A stretch of 64,000 nucleotides of DNA, taken from CAVUOA01 sp963742955 (GTDB lineage Bacteria; Bacteroidota; Ignavibacteria; Tepidaquicellales; OLB5). This document shows, in pieces, positions 19,101-28,291 of this stretch (the first letter of the stretch is position 1; every line of letters begins with the position of its first letter). Location: positions 1 through 64,000 of the forward strand of contig CAVUOA010000011.1 of NCBI GenBank assembly GCA_963742955.1. Reading direction: 5' to 3'. A model generated the notes under the pieces. That model did no database searches. It saw only the letters and a program-made list of their open reading frames with translations, and was not told the DNA's origin. The position numbers and the translations under genes were made by a program.

Positions 19101-21196
19101 CAACGTAGGAAGCCGAGATGTAAAAATTAGGCGTGCAGTTGGCTTCAACAGGAATTTCAATCATTTTCGATGTACCGTCAATTTTTTCAACTTTATACGT
19201 TAATATATTATCGTTTTGTGTGGTTATAAGCACACTTGCCCCGGGTTTTGTGGTTATTATTAAGGCTCTGCAGGTTTCACCGGGTTTATACGATTCTTTA
19301 TCGGGAATAATCTGCACAGTTCCTGATTGATTATACCACCACCACATATCACCGTTGGATACATAGCAGTAAGAACTGGTTGTAACCTTTTTCCCTTTAC
19401 TGTCGGCTGCGCTTACCATGATTTCGTAGTAACCTTCATCTTTTGCGTCAAAGGTTGCAACGCCCAGCCCGTCTTCTCTTGTTCTTCCTGAAAACGTTGT
19501 AACAAAGCTTCTTTCCTGTTTGTAATCAGGATACTTGCCCCATGTAAGTTTATTAACGGTTCCGTCAAAGCTGGTCTCAACCGGCTTATCGGAAAAATTG
19601 TTCGAGCGGACGTTTACAGCAACTTTTTCGCCGGGTTTATACAAATATTTATCGGTATTTGCATTCAGATAAAATTGTGCGCGTGTAACGTAAACCGTTT
19701 TAGTTGATGAAATTTCCCTGCGCGATTTATCGGTTACTTTCGCCTGAATTATGTATATATAATCCGATTCATACGTTTGGTTATTATCGTAATACCACCA
19801 ATCGTAGTAATTATATTTCGCTTTAAAATCTTCATTGATTGCATAATTAAAATCAAATCTTCCGTTTTTATCCAGCTCGCCCGTGCCGCTGTATATAAAA
19901 TCAGCATTGCTGTACTTCTGGTTATTATCCATGTTAGCGTAATATTCTTCATACCACCATCTGTATTCTGAAAAATACCACCACGGCTTATAGAAAGTCT
20001 TTTTGTAAACGTTGTATTCTACTTTAGCCTCCTGTACGGGGCTTCCGAAATAATAGTCAGCCTGCACAACTCCCGCAATATTATCACCGTTAGTATACTG
20101 GTCTTTATCAACAGTTATATCTACTTTATATTCAGGTTTCTTATATTCTTCTACAGTGAAATTTCCGGTGTAGTTTTGGTTTTCTCCTATTGCGGCATAT
20201 ATGTAATAATTTCCCAACGGAGCATTATTATCTATAGCATATTCGCCGTCGAAGCTTCCGTTTGAGTTTGTTTTTAAAACCTGTTTGTAAACTTCTGCAC
20301 CGCGTGAATCTTTGATTGAAACAGTAACATCTTTAGAAGGGAAATTTTCATACCCCCCGCCCCATGCTTTTCTTATTGTTCCTTTGAAATCAACCGTTGC
20401 TTTCGGACGGTAAACAGGCTGGTTAGTATATATGTAAACACTGTAAAGGTCCGAACCGTAGCCAAAGTATAGATACGGGTCGGATACAACTATATCATCA
20501 CCCATTTTTCCGATTACAAGCGGGTAAGAAATATTATTGGCTGCAGCAAACTCCCTGTCAGATTCTTCCACGCTCTTGTAAGAATAGACCGTTTGAAGTT
20601 GTACCTATACCCATTTTTCTTGTACCCATAAAGAAACTCAGGTCAATACCTGAAACAGGCTCACCCGTTTTCCTATCTACGGTATACGCAAGAATTGCAT
20701 TAGCGGATGCTTCGGTAATCATTCCGATATCGGTTACGAAAAATCCTGCATATGCAACTTTATTCTTATAAGAAACTCTTACAAGAAAAGCTCCTTTTTG
20801 TTTCGGCTTATATGTGATAGTCTCATAGGAATAATAGTAACCATAATCACCTTCGGTTTTCAGCCGCTTTGTAAAGCTGTCTACTTCATCGCAGAGTGAA
20901 AGCAGGTTTGTGCTGTCTTTGCTTAAAACATCGATTGAATATGTGGAGGTCTGCCGTGAGAAGAATGCTTCGACGTCTTTTATTTTGTAAATCATAAATT
21001 CAAACTCGGCACGCTTCGGAACGCTGTATGCGCTGACGGTCATACTAACATCCTGGTTGGAGCCGTAATAATTGTTTGTATAAATATTGAAGCTGGCGTT
21101 CATATCAAGCGCATCGTTTATGTTCTGCGCCTGAAGCGAAAGCACGCTTAAAATCACTGCAAATACTGCACTTACTGCTGAAATTCTTGTTACCAT
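16140..21196 (-). CDS. Bacterial alpha-2-macroglobulin with thioester motif (two frameshifts)
   Basis: A very large secreted protein, about 1685 residues after repair of frame changes near 20565 and 17500. The signal peptide ends LSVLSLQAQ. Repeated beta domains with KPGEKVAVNV- and KPGETCRALI-type starts (MG/MG2 domains) follow, then the A2M core (DFRDAIYWSPSVMTDANG, LTTWRITSRV). The thioester site is PYGCVEQTMSRFLP with CVEQ at 17620-17631, followed by an alpha-toroid complement-like domain. Such proteins trap proteases in the periplasm, as YfhM does. A carboxypeptidase-regulatory-like domain (about 18510-18740) is inserted before the A2M core. ATG 21196 has an AAGGAG ribosome site. A TAATTTTG box at 21249-21256 could be its promoter, without a clear partner. 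Confidence 0.85.
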
Positions 21197-21460
21197 TGCT
21201 ATTACTCCTTAAGTGTGGATTAAAATTCGATTCTTTACATGTTTATATCAAAATTAGTGAAAATTGTTCCCACATATAATGAAAATAGTTAACTTAATTT
21301 ACATGTACGAATAATTTTACTGAATTTTTGGCATTTAATAGTTAAATTGAAGGTTAAATACAAATAGTATTAAGTTATTGCTTCTTCAGAATTCTCCTGA
21401 TTATAAACAATCATTTTGCCATTACTTTGCAATATCTTAATGATAAATAGAAAGAAATAA

Positions 21461-22777
21461 TTGAGTTACTCCCGATTTTACAACGAGATGCCGGACGGCA
21501 CAACCAAACAACTGAACCCGTTTACAGGTACTGAGGTTTGGTCAGTTCCCGGAAGAGGCAATAAACCCATTACAAATGAAATTCCTAAAACTGCTAAAAA
21601 AATTGAATTGCATAAACCGGAGGATTACTGCAGCTTTTGTGAAGCAAATTACTTTGAAACTCCTCCTGAAAAACAGCGTCTCGTTATTGAAAACAACGAA
21701 TATAAAAGGCTTGATTACATTACCGCAGAAGAATACTATAACACAAAAGCTGAATTCCGCCGGGTACCGAATTTGTTTGAAATAGTTACATTGGATTACT
21801 GGAGAAAAAATTACGATTTTAAGATTCACAAAGAGAAGCTGGAATGGAAAGAGAAATATCTTTCAACACCAATGGGACTTGAGCATATAATTAATATTGT
21901 AAACACAAAGCTAAAGCTATCGGGTAAAACTCAGGGTGAAATAGATAAAATTAGTGTTGATGAAAAAATAAGTTATGCAGACAGCTTTTTTGGCGGAGGT
22001 CATGAGCTTATAATTTCAAAACACCATTTCAAAGAAAATGCCGGGTGGGATGCAGACCTGCATTCATCGGGTGAGATGACACCTGAAGAACATTTCAGGT
22101 ATCTTGATTTTACTATTGATGCCAAAGAAAATATCCATCTCAGCAACCGTTATGTAAGATACGTAAGCGTTTTCCAGAACTGGCTGAGGCCTGCAGGCGC
22201 ATCGTTCGACCATCTTCACAAACAGCTGGTTGCGCTGGATGAATGGGGCAATACAATTGCAGACCAGACTGAAATGATCAGAAAAGACCCTAATGTATTT
22301 AATGCATTCGGTGCAAACCTGGCAGGAATGCTGAACCTTATAATCGCGGAAAATGATTATGCAATCGCGTACGCCGGTATCGGTCACCGTTACCCCACAA
22401 TAGAGATATTTTCCAAATCAAAAAATTCACGCCCATCAATGCATTCCGATGAAGAAGTCAGAGGCGTGAGTGATCTCCTCCATGCGTGCCATGCCGCAAC
22501 GGGAAACCAGACATCATGCAATGAAGAATGGTATTATACCCCGATTGATTCTATTTATAAAATGCCGTGGCATATACTGATAAAATGGAGAATAAACGTT
22601 CCGGCAGGATTTGAAGGCGGGACGAATATTTATATTAATCCTGTTTCACCGCTCGACCTGCGTGATAAGGTTGTACCCAGATTATATAAATTAAGAGATG
22701 AAAGAAAAATTGCAGCTATAGACATTGCTGAAGAATGCAGGATTGTTCCGAATCCGTTAAAATATTATATGACATAA
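21461..22777 (+). CDS. DUF4921 family protein, GalT/HIT-like
   Basis: An intact 438-residue cytoplasmic protein starting at TTG. It matches what I know of the DUF4921 family, which resembles galactose-1-phosphate uridylyltransferase / HIT proteins. It starts YNEMPDGTTKQLNPFTGTEVW, has a zinc-like pair CSFC at about residues 59-62, and a HIT-like stretch GASFDHLHKQLVALDEWGN with HLH. Late blocks are YAGIGHRYPTIEIFSKS and NPVSPLDLRDKVVPRLY. A nucleotidyl-transfer or hydrolase role is inferred only. The stop codon touches the ATG of the next gene, so the two are translationally linked. Confidence 0.7.
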   Translation: MSYSRFYNEMPDGTTKQLNPFTGTEVWSVPGRGNKPITNEIPKTAKKIELHKPEDYCSFCEANYFETPPEKQRLVIENNEYKRLDYITAEEYYNTKAEFRRVPNLFEIVTLDYWRKNYDFKIHKEKLEWKEKYLSTPMGLEHIINIVNTKLKLSGKTQGEIDKISVDEKISYADSFFGGGHELIISKHHFKENAGWDADLHSSGEMTPEEHFRYLDFTIDAKENIHLSNRYVRYVSVFQNWLRPAGASFDHLHKQLVALDEWGNTIADQTEMIRKDPNVFNAFGANLAGMLNLIIAENDYAIAYAGIGHRYPTIEIFSKSKNSRPSMHSDEEVRGVSDLLHACHAATGNQTSCNEEWYYTPIDSIYKMPWHILIKWRINVPAGFEGGTNIYINPVSPLDLRDKVVPRLYKLRDERKIAAIDIAEECRIVPNPLKYYMT

Positions 22778-24730
22778 ATGCTTTCAGTTGCTAACATATC
22801 AATACAATTCGGCGCAAAAAAACTATTCGACGATGTTTCTTTTATAGTTAATCCAAGAGATAGAATCGGACTGGTAGGCTCTAACGGCACGGGAAAATCT
22901 ACGCTGTTAAAAATAATTAACGGACTTATTGAACCTGATAGCGGTACAATAGCGCGTTCAAAACACACAACTATCGATTACCTGCCTCAGGACGGCATCT
23001 TCTATACAGGTAAAACATTGTATGACGAAGTTTATTCGGGAATTTCCGGCATCTCAGAAGTAAAAAATGAAATCGATGAGATAAACGAAGATATGCGTGA
23101 AATCGAAGATAAAAATTCACCCGAATATCTTGACCTGGTTGAACAACTGGGGGAGCTGCAGCACAGGTTTGAGGAGCTTGAGGGATTTAAGATTAAATCA
23201 GTTATTGAAAAAGTGTTAATGGGACTTGGCTTCAATACTTCTGATTTTGGCAGGGATACAGATGAATTTTCCGGCGGCTGGCAAATGAGAATCTGCCTTG
23301 CCAAGCTGCTGATTAAAAATCCCTCGGTTTTATTGCTTGATGAACCTACAAACCACCTTGACCTGGATTCATTGCTCTGGCTAGAAGGTTTTTTAAGAAC
23401 ATATGAAGGCGCTGTAATTATCGTTTCACATGACAGAACTTTTCTGGATAATATGACATCGAAAACAATTGAGATTTATACAGGAAATGTAACTATTTAT
23501 TCCGGTAATTATGCGTTTTACCTGAAAGAAAAAGTATCCAGACAAGAACTTCTTGAAAAAAGATTCCTCAATCAGCAGAAATACCTGAAACAGCAGGAAC
23601 GTTTTATAGAGCGCTTCAGATATAAGAAAAACAAGGCGTCTGTAGTTCAAAGCAGAATTAAAATGCTTGAGAAGCTGGAAATCATTGAGCTTGAAGACGA
23701 AGAATCGGCAATTCATTTTCATTTCCCGCCGGCAACACACTCGGGCAGAAAAATTATTGAGCTTAAGAATTTATCAAAAAGCTACGGTAATAACCTTGTT
23801 TTAAAAAACATAGAACTTGAAATTGAACGCGGCGAGAAAATAGGTTTTGTTGGAGCCAACGGCGCCGGGAAATCGACTTTAGCAAGGATTATCATCGGTA
23901 AAGAAGATTTCCAGGAAGGAACGCGTAAATTAGGTTACCAGGTTGAGCTGGAATATTATTCACAGCACCAGGCTGATTCATTGGAACCGAACCATAATGT
24001 ACTTGAAACACTGGACGAAGTTGCAACAGGCGATATCAGGAAACAACTCAGAACAATTCTTGGAAGTTTCCTTTTTAAAGGTGATGATGTATTTAAGAGT
24101 GTTTCGGTTCTATCAGGCGGAGAAAAATCACGCCTTGCGCTTGCAAGAATGCTGCTCAAATCATCTAACTTTCTTGTGCTTGATGAGCCTACAAACCATC
24201 TTGACATGAATTCGAAAGAAGTGCTGATGAATTCACTCCGGGAATATAAAGGCACAATACTGCTGATTTCGCATGACAGGGAATTCTTAGACGGCATTTG
24301 CACCAAAATTATTGAAGTGGGCAATAAAAACATTAAGACCTATGCAGGGAACTGTTCATATTACCTGATGAAAAAACGTGAAGAAGAAAATGGGAATTCA
24401 TCTGCGAAAACTTCCTTAAAAGATGAGCAGGATTCAAAAAGCAAAAAAGCATTGAAAAGGACTGAGGCGGAAGCTAGAAATAAAATCTATAAAATAGCAA
24501 AGCCGTATAGAGATTCTATAATTAAAATTGAAAATGAAATTAAAGCAAAAGAAAACAGGTTAAAAGAAATTGAAGAAGAAATGCAGTCCGAATCATATTA
24601 CAAAAACTCTGAAAATGTTATTAAGGTAAACAAAGAATTCAGCGAAATTAAAAATAGATTAAACGAGTTATACCATGACTGGTTTAGAAACAGTGATAAA
24701 TTAAAGGAAATTGAATCAGAAAAAACATAA
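22778..24730 (+). CDS. ABC-F ATPase, Uup/YdiF-like
   Basis: An intact 650-residue ABC-F protein with two ATP-binding cassettes and no membrane segments. Such proteins act on the ribosome. Walker A sites are GSNGTGKST (residues 34-42) and GANGAGKST. Signature motifs are EFSGGWQMRICLAKLL and LSGGEKSRLALARMLL. Both Walker B sites read LDEPTNHLD. The linker between cassettes is basic (RFIERFRYKKNKASVVQSR). A C-terminal coiled-coil (about 540-650, KIENEIKAKENRLKEIEEEM) suggests the Uup-like group. It begins right after the DUF4921 stop. Confidence 0.9.
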   Translation: MLSVANISIQFGAKKLFDDVSFIVNPRDRIGLVGSNGTGKSTLLKIINGLIEPDSGTIARSKHTTIDYLPQDGIFYTGKTLYDEVYSGISGISEVKNEIDEINEDMREIEDKNSPEYLDLVEQLGELQHRFEELEGFKIKSVIEKVLMGLGFNTSDFGRDTDEFSGGWQMRICLAKLLIKNPSVLLLDEPTNHLDLDSLLWLEGFLRTYEGAVIIVSHDRTFLDNMTSKTIEIYTGNVTIYSGNYAFYLKEKVSRQELLEKRFLNQQKYLKQQERFIERFRYKKNKASVVQSRIKMLEKLEIIELEDEESAIHFHFPPATHSGRKIIELKNLSKSYGNNLVLKNIELEIERGEKIGFVGANGAGKSTLARIIIGKEDFQEGTRKLGYQVELEYYSQHQADSLEPNHNVLETLDEVATGDIRKQLRTILGSFLFKGDDVFKSVSVLSGGEKSRLALARMLLKSSNFLVLDEPTNHLDMNSKEVLMNSLREYKGTILLISHDREFLDGICTKIIEVGNKNIKTYAGNCSYYLMKKREEENGNSSAKTSLKDEQDSKSKKALKRTEAEARNKIYKIAKPYRDSIIKIENEIKAKENRLKEIEEEMQSESYYKNSENVIKVNKEFSEIKNRLNELYHDWFRNSDKLKEIESEKT

Positions 24731-24751
24731 TTATAATTATATTAGCAGTTA

Positions 24752-25606
24752 ATGAAAATCGGGGAATATACATTACATTCAGTTCAAACAGGATTGTTCC
24801 GTCTTGACGGAGGAGCTATGTTCGGTATTGTACCGAAATCTCTTTGGTCAAAAACCAATCCTTCAGATGATAAAAACAGAATAGATATGTGCATGCGGGC
24901 GCTGCTGCTGGTTTCGGATAAAAAGAAAATTCTTATCGATAACGGCGTAGGCTATAAAATGAGCCAAAAGCTCAATGAAATTTACGGAGTCGACCACTCG
25001 GAATTTACTCTGGAAAAATCATTAGGTAGTGTTGGTTTCCAAAATGAAGATATAACCGATGTTATCCTCACCCATCTTCATTTTGACCATGCAGGAGGCT
25101 CAACATATCTTGATGAAGAAAATAATTTAAAGCTTACTTTTCCATATGCAACACACTATTTACAGAAAAAACACTGGGAATGGGCTAATAATCCCACAGA
25201 TAGGGACAAAGCCAGCTTCTTTCCCGAAAATTTTGAACTGCTGAATAAAGCCAAACACCTGAATTTTATTGACGGCGATTATAAATTTGATGATTTCATT
25301 AAGTTACATGTAATAAACGGGCATACTCCGTCACAGCAAATTGTTACGATTAAAGATGATAATAACACGCTATTATTTACAGCTGATTTATTTCCAATGG
25401 CAACGCATATAAATCCTCCGTACATAATGGGGTATGACTTATACCCGCTTACCACTCTTGAAGAGAAGAAAAAGTTTTTACCTAAAATAACAAGCGAAAA
25501 CTGGCTCCTGTTTTTTGAACATGACCCGTTCACAGAAACTGCAAGAGCTGAAAAAACTGAGAAAGGTTACCGGATAACCGATATTAAGGAGTTATCTAAA
25601 AGGTAG
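24752..25606 (+). CDS. Metallo-beta-lactamase-fold hydrolase
   Basis: An intact 284-residue MBL-fold metallohydrolase. The zinc motif HLHFDH is at residues 108-113, the next metal His in THYLQKKHWEW region is less sure, VINGHTPSQQ carries the third His, and LLFTADLFPMATHI the Asp. It resembles quorum-quenching lactonase/YtnP-like members, but the substrate is unknown. It overlaps the next gene by one base (TAG/GTG), so the two are co-translated. Confidence 0.85.
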   Translation: MKIGEYTLHSVQTGLFRLDGGAMFGIVPKSLWSKTNPSDDKNRIDMCMRALLLVSDKKKILIDNGVGYKMSQKLNEIYGVDHSEFTLEKSLGSVGFQNEDITDVILTHLHFDHAGGSTYLDEENNLKLTFPYATHYLQKKHWEWANNPTDRDKASFFPENFELLNKAKHLNFIDGDYKFDDFIKLHVINGHTPSQQIVTIKDDNNTLLFTADLFPMATHINPPYIMGYDLYPLTTLEEKKKFLPKITSENWLLFFEHDPFTETARAEKTEKGYRITDIKELSKR

Positions 25607-25959
25607 TGGCGGAATTTGTAAAAATATGCAGACTCTCGGAGCTTCCAAATAAAAGAGGCAGGAAGTTTATGATTGACGAAGAAACAGAGATTGCTGTTTT
25701 CAAAATCGGTGAAAAAGTCTACGCAGCTGAAAACACCTGCCCGCATAACCATTCGCATGTTATGGATGAAGGATTTGTAGACGATAAGCTTTATCTTGCC
25801 TGCCCAATTCATGGGTGGCAGTTTCATCTTGAAACCGGCGATGTCCCGCCGAATGACGAAGGGTTTTCCGGCAAGCTCAATATATTTAAAGTTAAAGTCG
25901 AAAACGGTGAAGTATACATTGAGAAGAAAAAGAAAAAATTTAAACTGTTTGATTGGTAA
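25606..25959 (+). CDS. Rieske [2Fe-2S] ferredoxin-like protein
   Basis: An intact 117-residue Rieske protein starting at GTG. Ligands are C45-x-H47 in NTCPHNHSHV and C66-x2-H69 in LACPIHGWQFHLETGD. It resembles the NirD/biphenyl-dioxygenase ferredoxin type, which passes electrons to an oxygenase or reductase. No partner oxygenase is in the window; the overlapping MBL hydrolase is the only close candidate. The Lys-rich tail (IEKKKKKFKLFDW) is unusual but short. Confidence 0.9.
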   Translation: MAEFVKICRLSELPNKRGRKFMIDEETEIAVFKIGEKVYAAENTCPHNHSHVMDEGFVDDKLYLACPIHGWQFHLETGDVPPNDEGFSGKLNIFKVKVENGEVYIEKKKKKFKLFDW

Positions 25960-26106
25960 GTTCCTCAATCATTTTTTTATCCCGCCCTGTTTTCGTGCAA
26001 CAATAATTCAAATCTCAATGTTATTTATTATAAGCACCTAAATCCCTCAAAAACTTGAAATTGCATTAATTATTAAATATATTTATAAAACTAACTATAA
26101 CCAGTT

Positions 26107-26649
26107 ATGAAATATTTAATTTTTATTTTAGCATGCTCATCTTTCCTTAGTTTCAATTTAAGGGCAGAGGGTAATGAAAATTCAAATACTGATAAGATTC
26201 AAAAAACTTTTTCTAAGGCGGAAATAAAAAAGCTTGCTGATGTGTATGTGCACAATAACCTGCACATTGAAAATCCCGCGATTGTTGATGTTGACCATGA
26301 CGGGAAGTTTGACCTGCTTAAATTCAATGACGGTAATGTGGAGTATTACAGAAACATCGGCACACTTGAAAAACCGGAGTTTGTGCTGGAAAACAAGCAC
26401 TACGATACTTATAAAGAAGCATCATTTCTTAAAACAGGAATGCCAATGCCGATATTCTTTGCTGATAAAGACGGTGACGGTGACCTTGACCTTTTTGCGG
26501 TAAGAGAATCAGGTTTTAATACATTAACTCAACAAAACGAATATACCGTCTATGCTGCTGATAATGCTCTTGACCTGGATACAGGCACACTTATAACGAT
26601 AATATTGGTTCTGGTGATTGTTCTGCTTCTTCTGGCAATATTAAGGTAA
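26107..26649 (+). CDS. Exported protein with EF-hand-like Ca-binding repeats
   Basis: An intact 180-residue protein with a signal peptide (MKYLIFILACSSFLSFNLRAEG). Two FG-GAP/VCBS-like Ca-binding loops are IVDVDHDGKFDLLKF and FADKDGDGDLDLFAV. It ends in one hydrophobic helix (LITIILVLVIVLLLLAIL) with a final Arg, so it is likely held in the membrane by its C-terminus. Function unknown; it may bind surface or extracellular partners in a calcium-dependent way. It stands alone, 148 bases after the Rieske gene. Confidence 0.65.
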   Translation: MKYLIFILACSSFLSFNLRAEGNENSNTDKIQKTFSKAEIKKLADVYVHNNLHIENPAIVDVDHDGKFDLLKFNDGNVEYYRNIGTLEKPEFVLENKHYDTYKEASFLKTGMPMPIFFADKDGDGDLDLFAVRESGFNTLTQQNEYTVYAADNALDLDTGTLITIILVLVIVLLLLAILR

Positions 26650-26671
26650 GATAACAACCAGTAAAAATTTT

Positions 26672-26720
26672 AAACCTGACAGGTTTTTTCCGCCCATGCG
26701 GACTGTCAGGTTTTATTTTT
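26672..26720. terminator. CCTGACAG hairpin with T-tract
   Basis: A perfect 11-base inverted repeat, AAACCTGACAG (26672-26682) with CTGTCAGGTTT (26703-26713), is followed by TTATTTTTT. It lies 23 bases after the stop of the preceding plus-strand gene and so fits a terminator. The palindrome core is shared with 8744-8778, so it is also a dispersed repeat. Confidence 0.7.
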
Positions 26721-26798
26721 TACATACCGTAGCCCGAAGTATTTAAGATGGGTTAAAGCCCAACCTAAAGGTTTCGGCTACATTTAACTGTTAATCGG

Positions 26799-26826
26799 AT
26801 CCCCGCTTTCGCGGGGATGACAATAT
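26799..26826. repeat. REP-like palindrome, GC-rich hairpin
   Basis: A perfect 8-base inverted repeat, ATCCCCGC / GCGGGGAT, with a 4-base loop (tttc, 26807-26810), is followed by GACAATAT. It ends five bases before the stop codon of the amino-acid permease gene. It is the same family as 196-215 and 16108-16139. Confidence 0.7.
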
Positions 26827-26830
26827 CTAC

Positions 26831-28291
26831 CTACACCTTAAACGGCCATTCTTTTCTTTTAAATGAGCGGATGAAATACAGGATTAATCCCAATACAATT
26901 AATACCGCCGCATAACGGACTTCCTTCAAAAAATTATTTCTTGAAATCAGCACGTATACAAACCCGATAAACGAAATAACCGCCGGAATAGGATAAAGCC
27001 ACATCTTAAACGGTCTTTTGATATCCGGTCTTCTGATTCTGAAAACAATTACTCCCACTGTTTGCGCAAGGAACTGGATTATTATTCTAATAACAACAAG
27101 TGCTGCAATAATATCTTTTAGTTTCAAAAAGCAAAACGCTGATGCGGTTGCACCCATTAACACTAATGAGACGTACGGGAATTTATGCTTCGGATGTATT
27201 TTTGAAAATATATGGAAATAATCGCCTTCAACTGCCGCCGCATACGGCACCCGCGAGTAACCAAGCAGTAAGCTGAATACCGATGCAAATGCTGTCCATA
27301 CAATAAGTATGGTAACAAGATTTCCCGCCCATGAACCATATATAGTCTGCATGAATACGGATACGATGTATTTGCTTGCATCTGTCCCGGCTTTATCGCT
27401 TATCGTTTGCCACGGCAGAACGCCAAGAATGCTGACGTTCATTATCATATACAGGATTGCAACGAGTATTATAGAATAAATTATCGCTCTCGGAATATTC
27501 CTGCCGGGATTTTTTACTTCACCGCCAAAGAAACAAACATTGTAATATCCCCAATAATCGTAAATTGCAATCAGCATTGCTGAGCCGAGCCCGAGAAAAA
27601 ATCCAGATGTAAAATCAAATGCGTGAGGCGGAAAATTGAATGCAAGTGATGGATTAAAATGTGTTACACCGGAAATTATTATCCATAGCACGGTTAATAT
27701 TACACCAAGCCAAAGGAATTGGGACAGCTTGCTGATAATTGTAATCCTTCTGTAAAGCAGAACAACTGCAATTAATAAAATAAATATTGCAAGAAATGTT
27801 CCGTTATTCGCAGCGAGATTTGCTTCAAGCGGTCCGATTAACGGTAAAGGCAAGCTAAGGTCATATGAAAAATATGTATGCCCGAGAGACGGGAAAATGT
27901 AACTGGAATATAATGACAAACCCACAACACCCGAAGCAATCGAAAGCGGCGCGCTGAAAGTAAGCTGAAATATAAAAAGAAAGCTGGCGAGCTTTCCCAA
28001 TTTTTCTTTACCGTAAATTTCTTTTAAATACTGGTATGAACCCCCGGCTTTCGGCATAGCAGCCCCTAGCTCCGCCCATACCAGCCCGTCACTCATTGCA
28101 ATTAATGCACCGGCAACCCATCCAATCATCGCCTGCGGCCCGCCCATTGCAGCAATAATCAGTGGTATGGTTATAAACGGACCCACACCAATCATATCAA
28201 TCATATTCAGCGCTGTTGCGCTGGGAAGGCTGACACCGCGGATTAAGTCAGATTGCTGTTCAGAGTTTACGTTCTGATTCACTTCCGTCAA
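26831..28291 (-). CDS. APC-superfamily amino acid permease
   Basis: An intact 486-residue inner-membrane carrier with about twelve hydrophobic segments. The APC pattern is clear near the start: SATALNMIDMIGVGPFITIPLI, GWVAGALIAMSDGLVWAELGAAMPKAGGSYQYLKE. It resembles the LAT/APA type amino-acid carriers; the substrate cannot be read. The start codon is TTG, sharing four bases (TTGA) with the stop of the upstream PIG-L gene, so the two are translationally coupled. Confidence 0.85.
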   Translation of the reverse strand: MTEVNQNVNSEQQSDLIRGVSLPSATALNMIDMIGVGPFITIPLIIAAMGGPQAMIGWVAGALIAMSDGLVWAELGAAMPKAGGSYQYLKEIYGKEKLGKLASFLFIFQLTFSAPLSIASGVVGLSLYSSYIFPSLGHTYFSYDLSLPLPLIGPLEANLAANNGTFLAIFILLIAVVLLYRRITIISKLSQFLWLGVILTVLWIIISGVTHFNPSLAFNFPPHAFDFTSGFFLGLGSAMLIAIYDYWGYYNVCFFGGEVKNPGRNIPRAIIYSIILVAILYMIMNVSILGVLPWQTISDKAGTDASKYIVSVFMQTIYGSWAGNLVTILIVWTAFASVFSLLLGYSRVPYAAAVEGDYFHIFSKIHPKHKFPYVSLVLMGATASAFCFLKLKDIIAALVVIRIIIQFLAQTVGVIVFRIRRPDIKRPFKMWLYPIPAVISFIGFVYVLISRNNFLKEVRYAAVLIVLGLILYFIRSFKRKEWPFKV

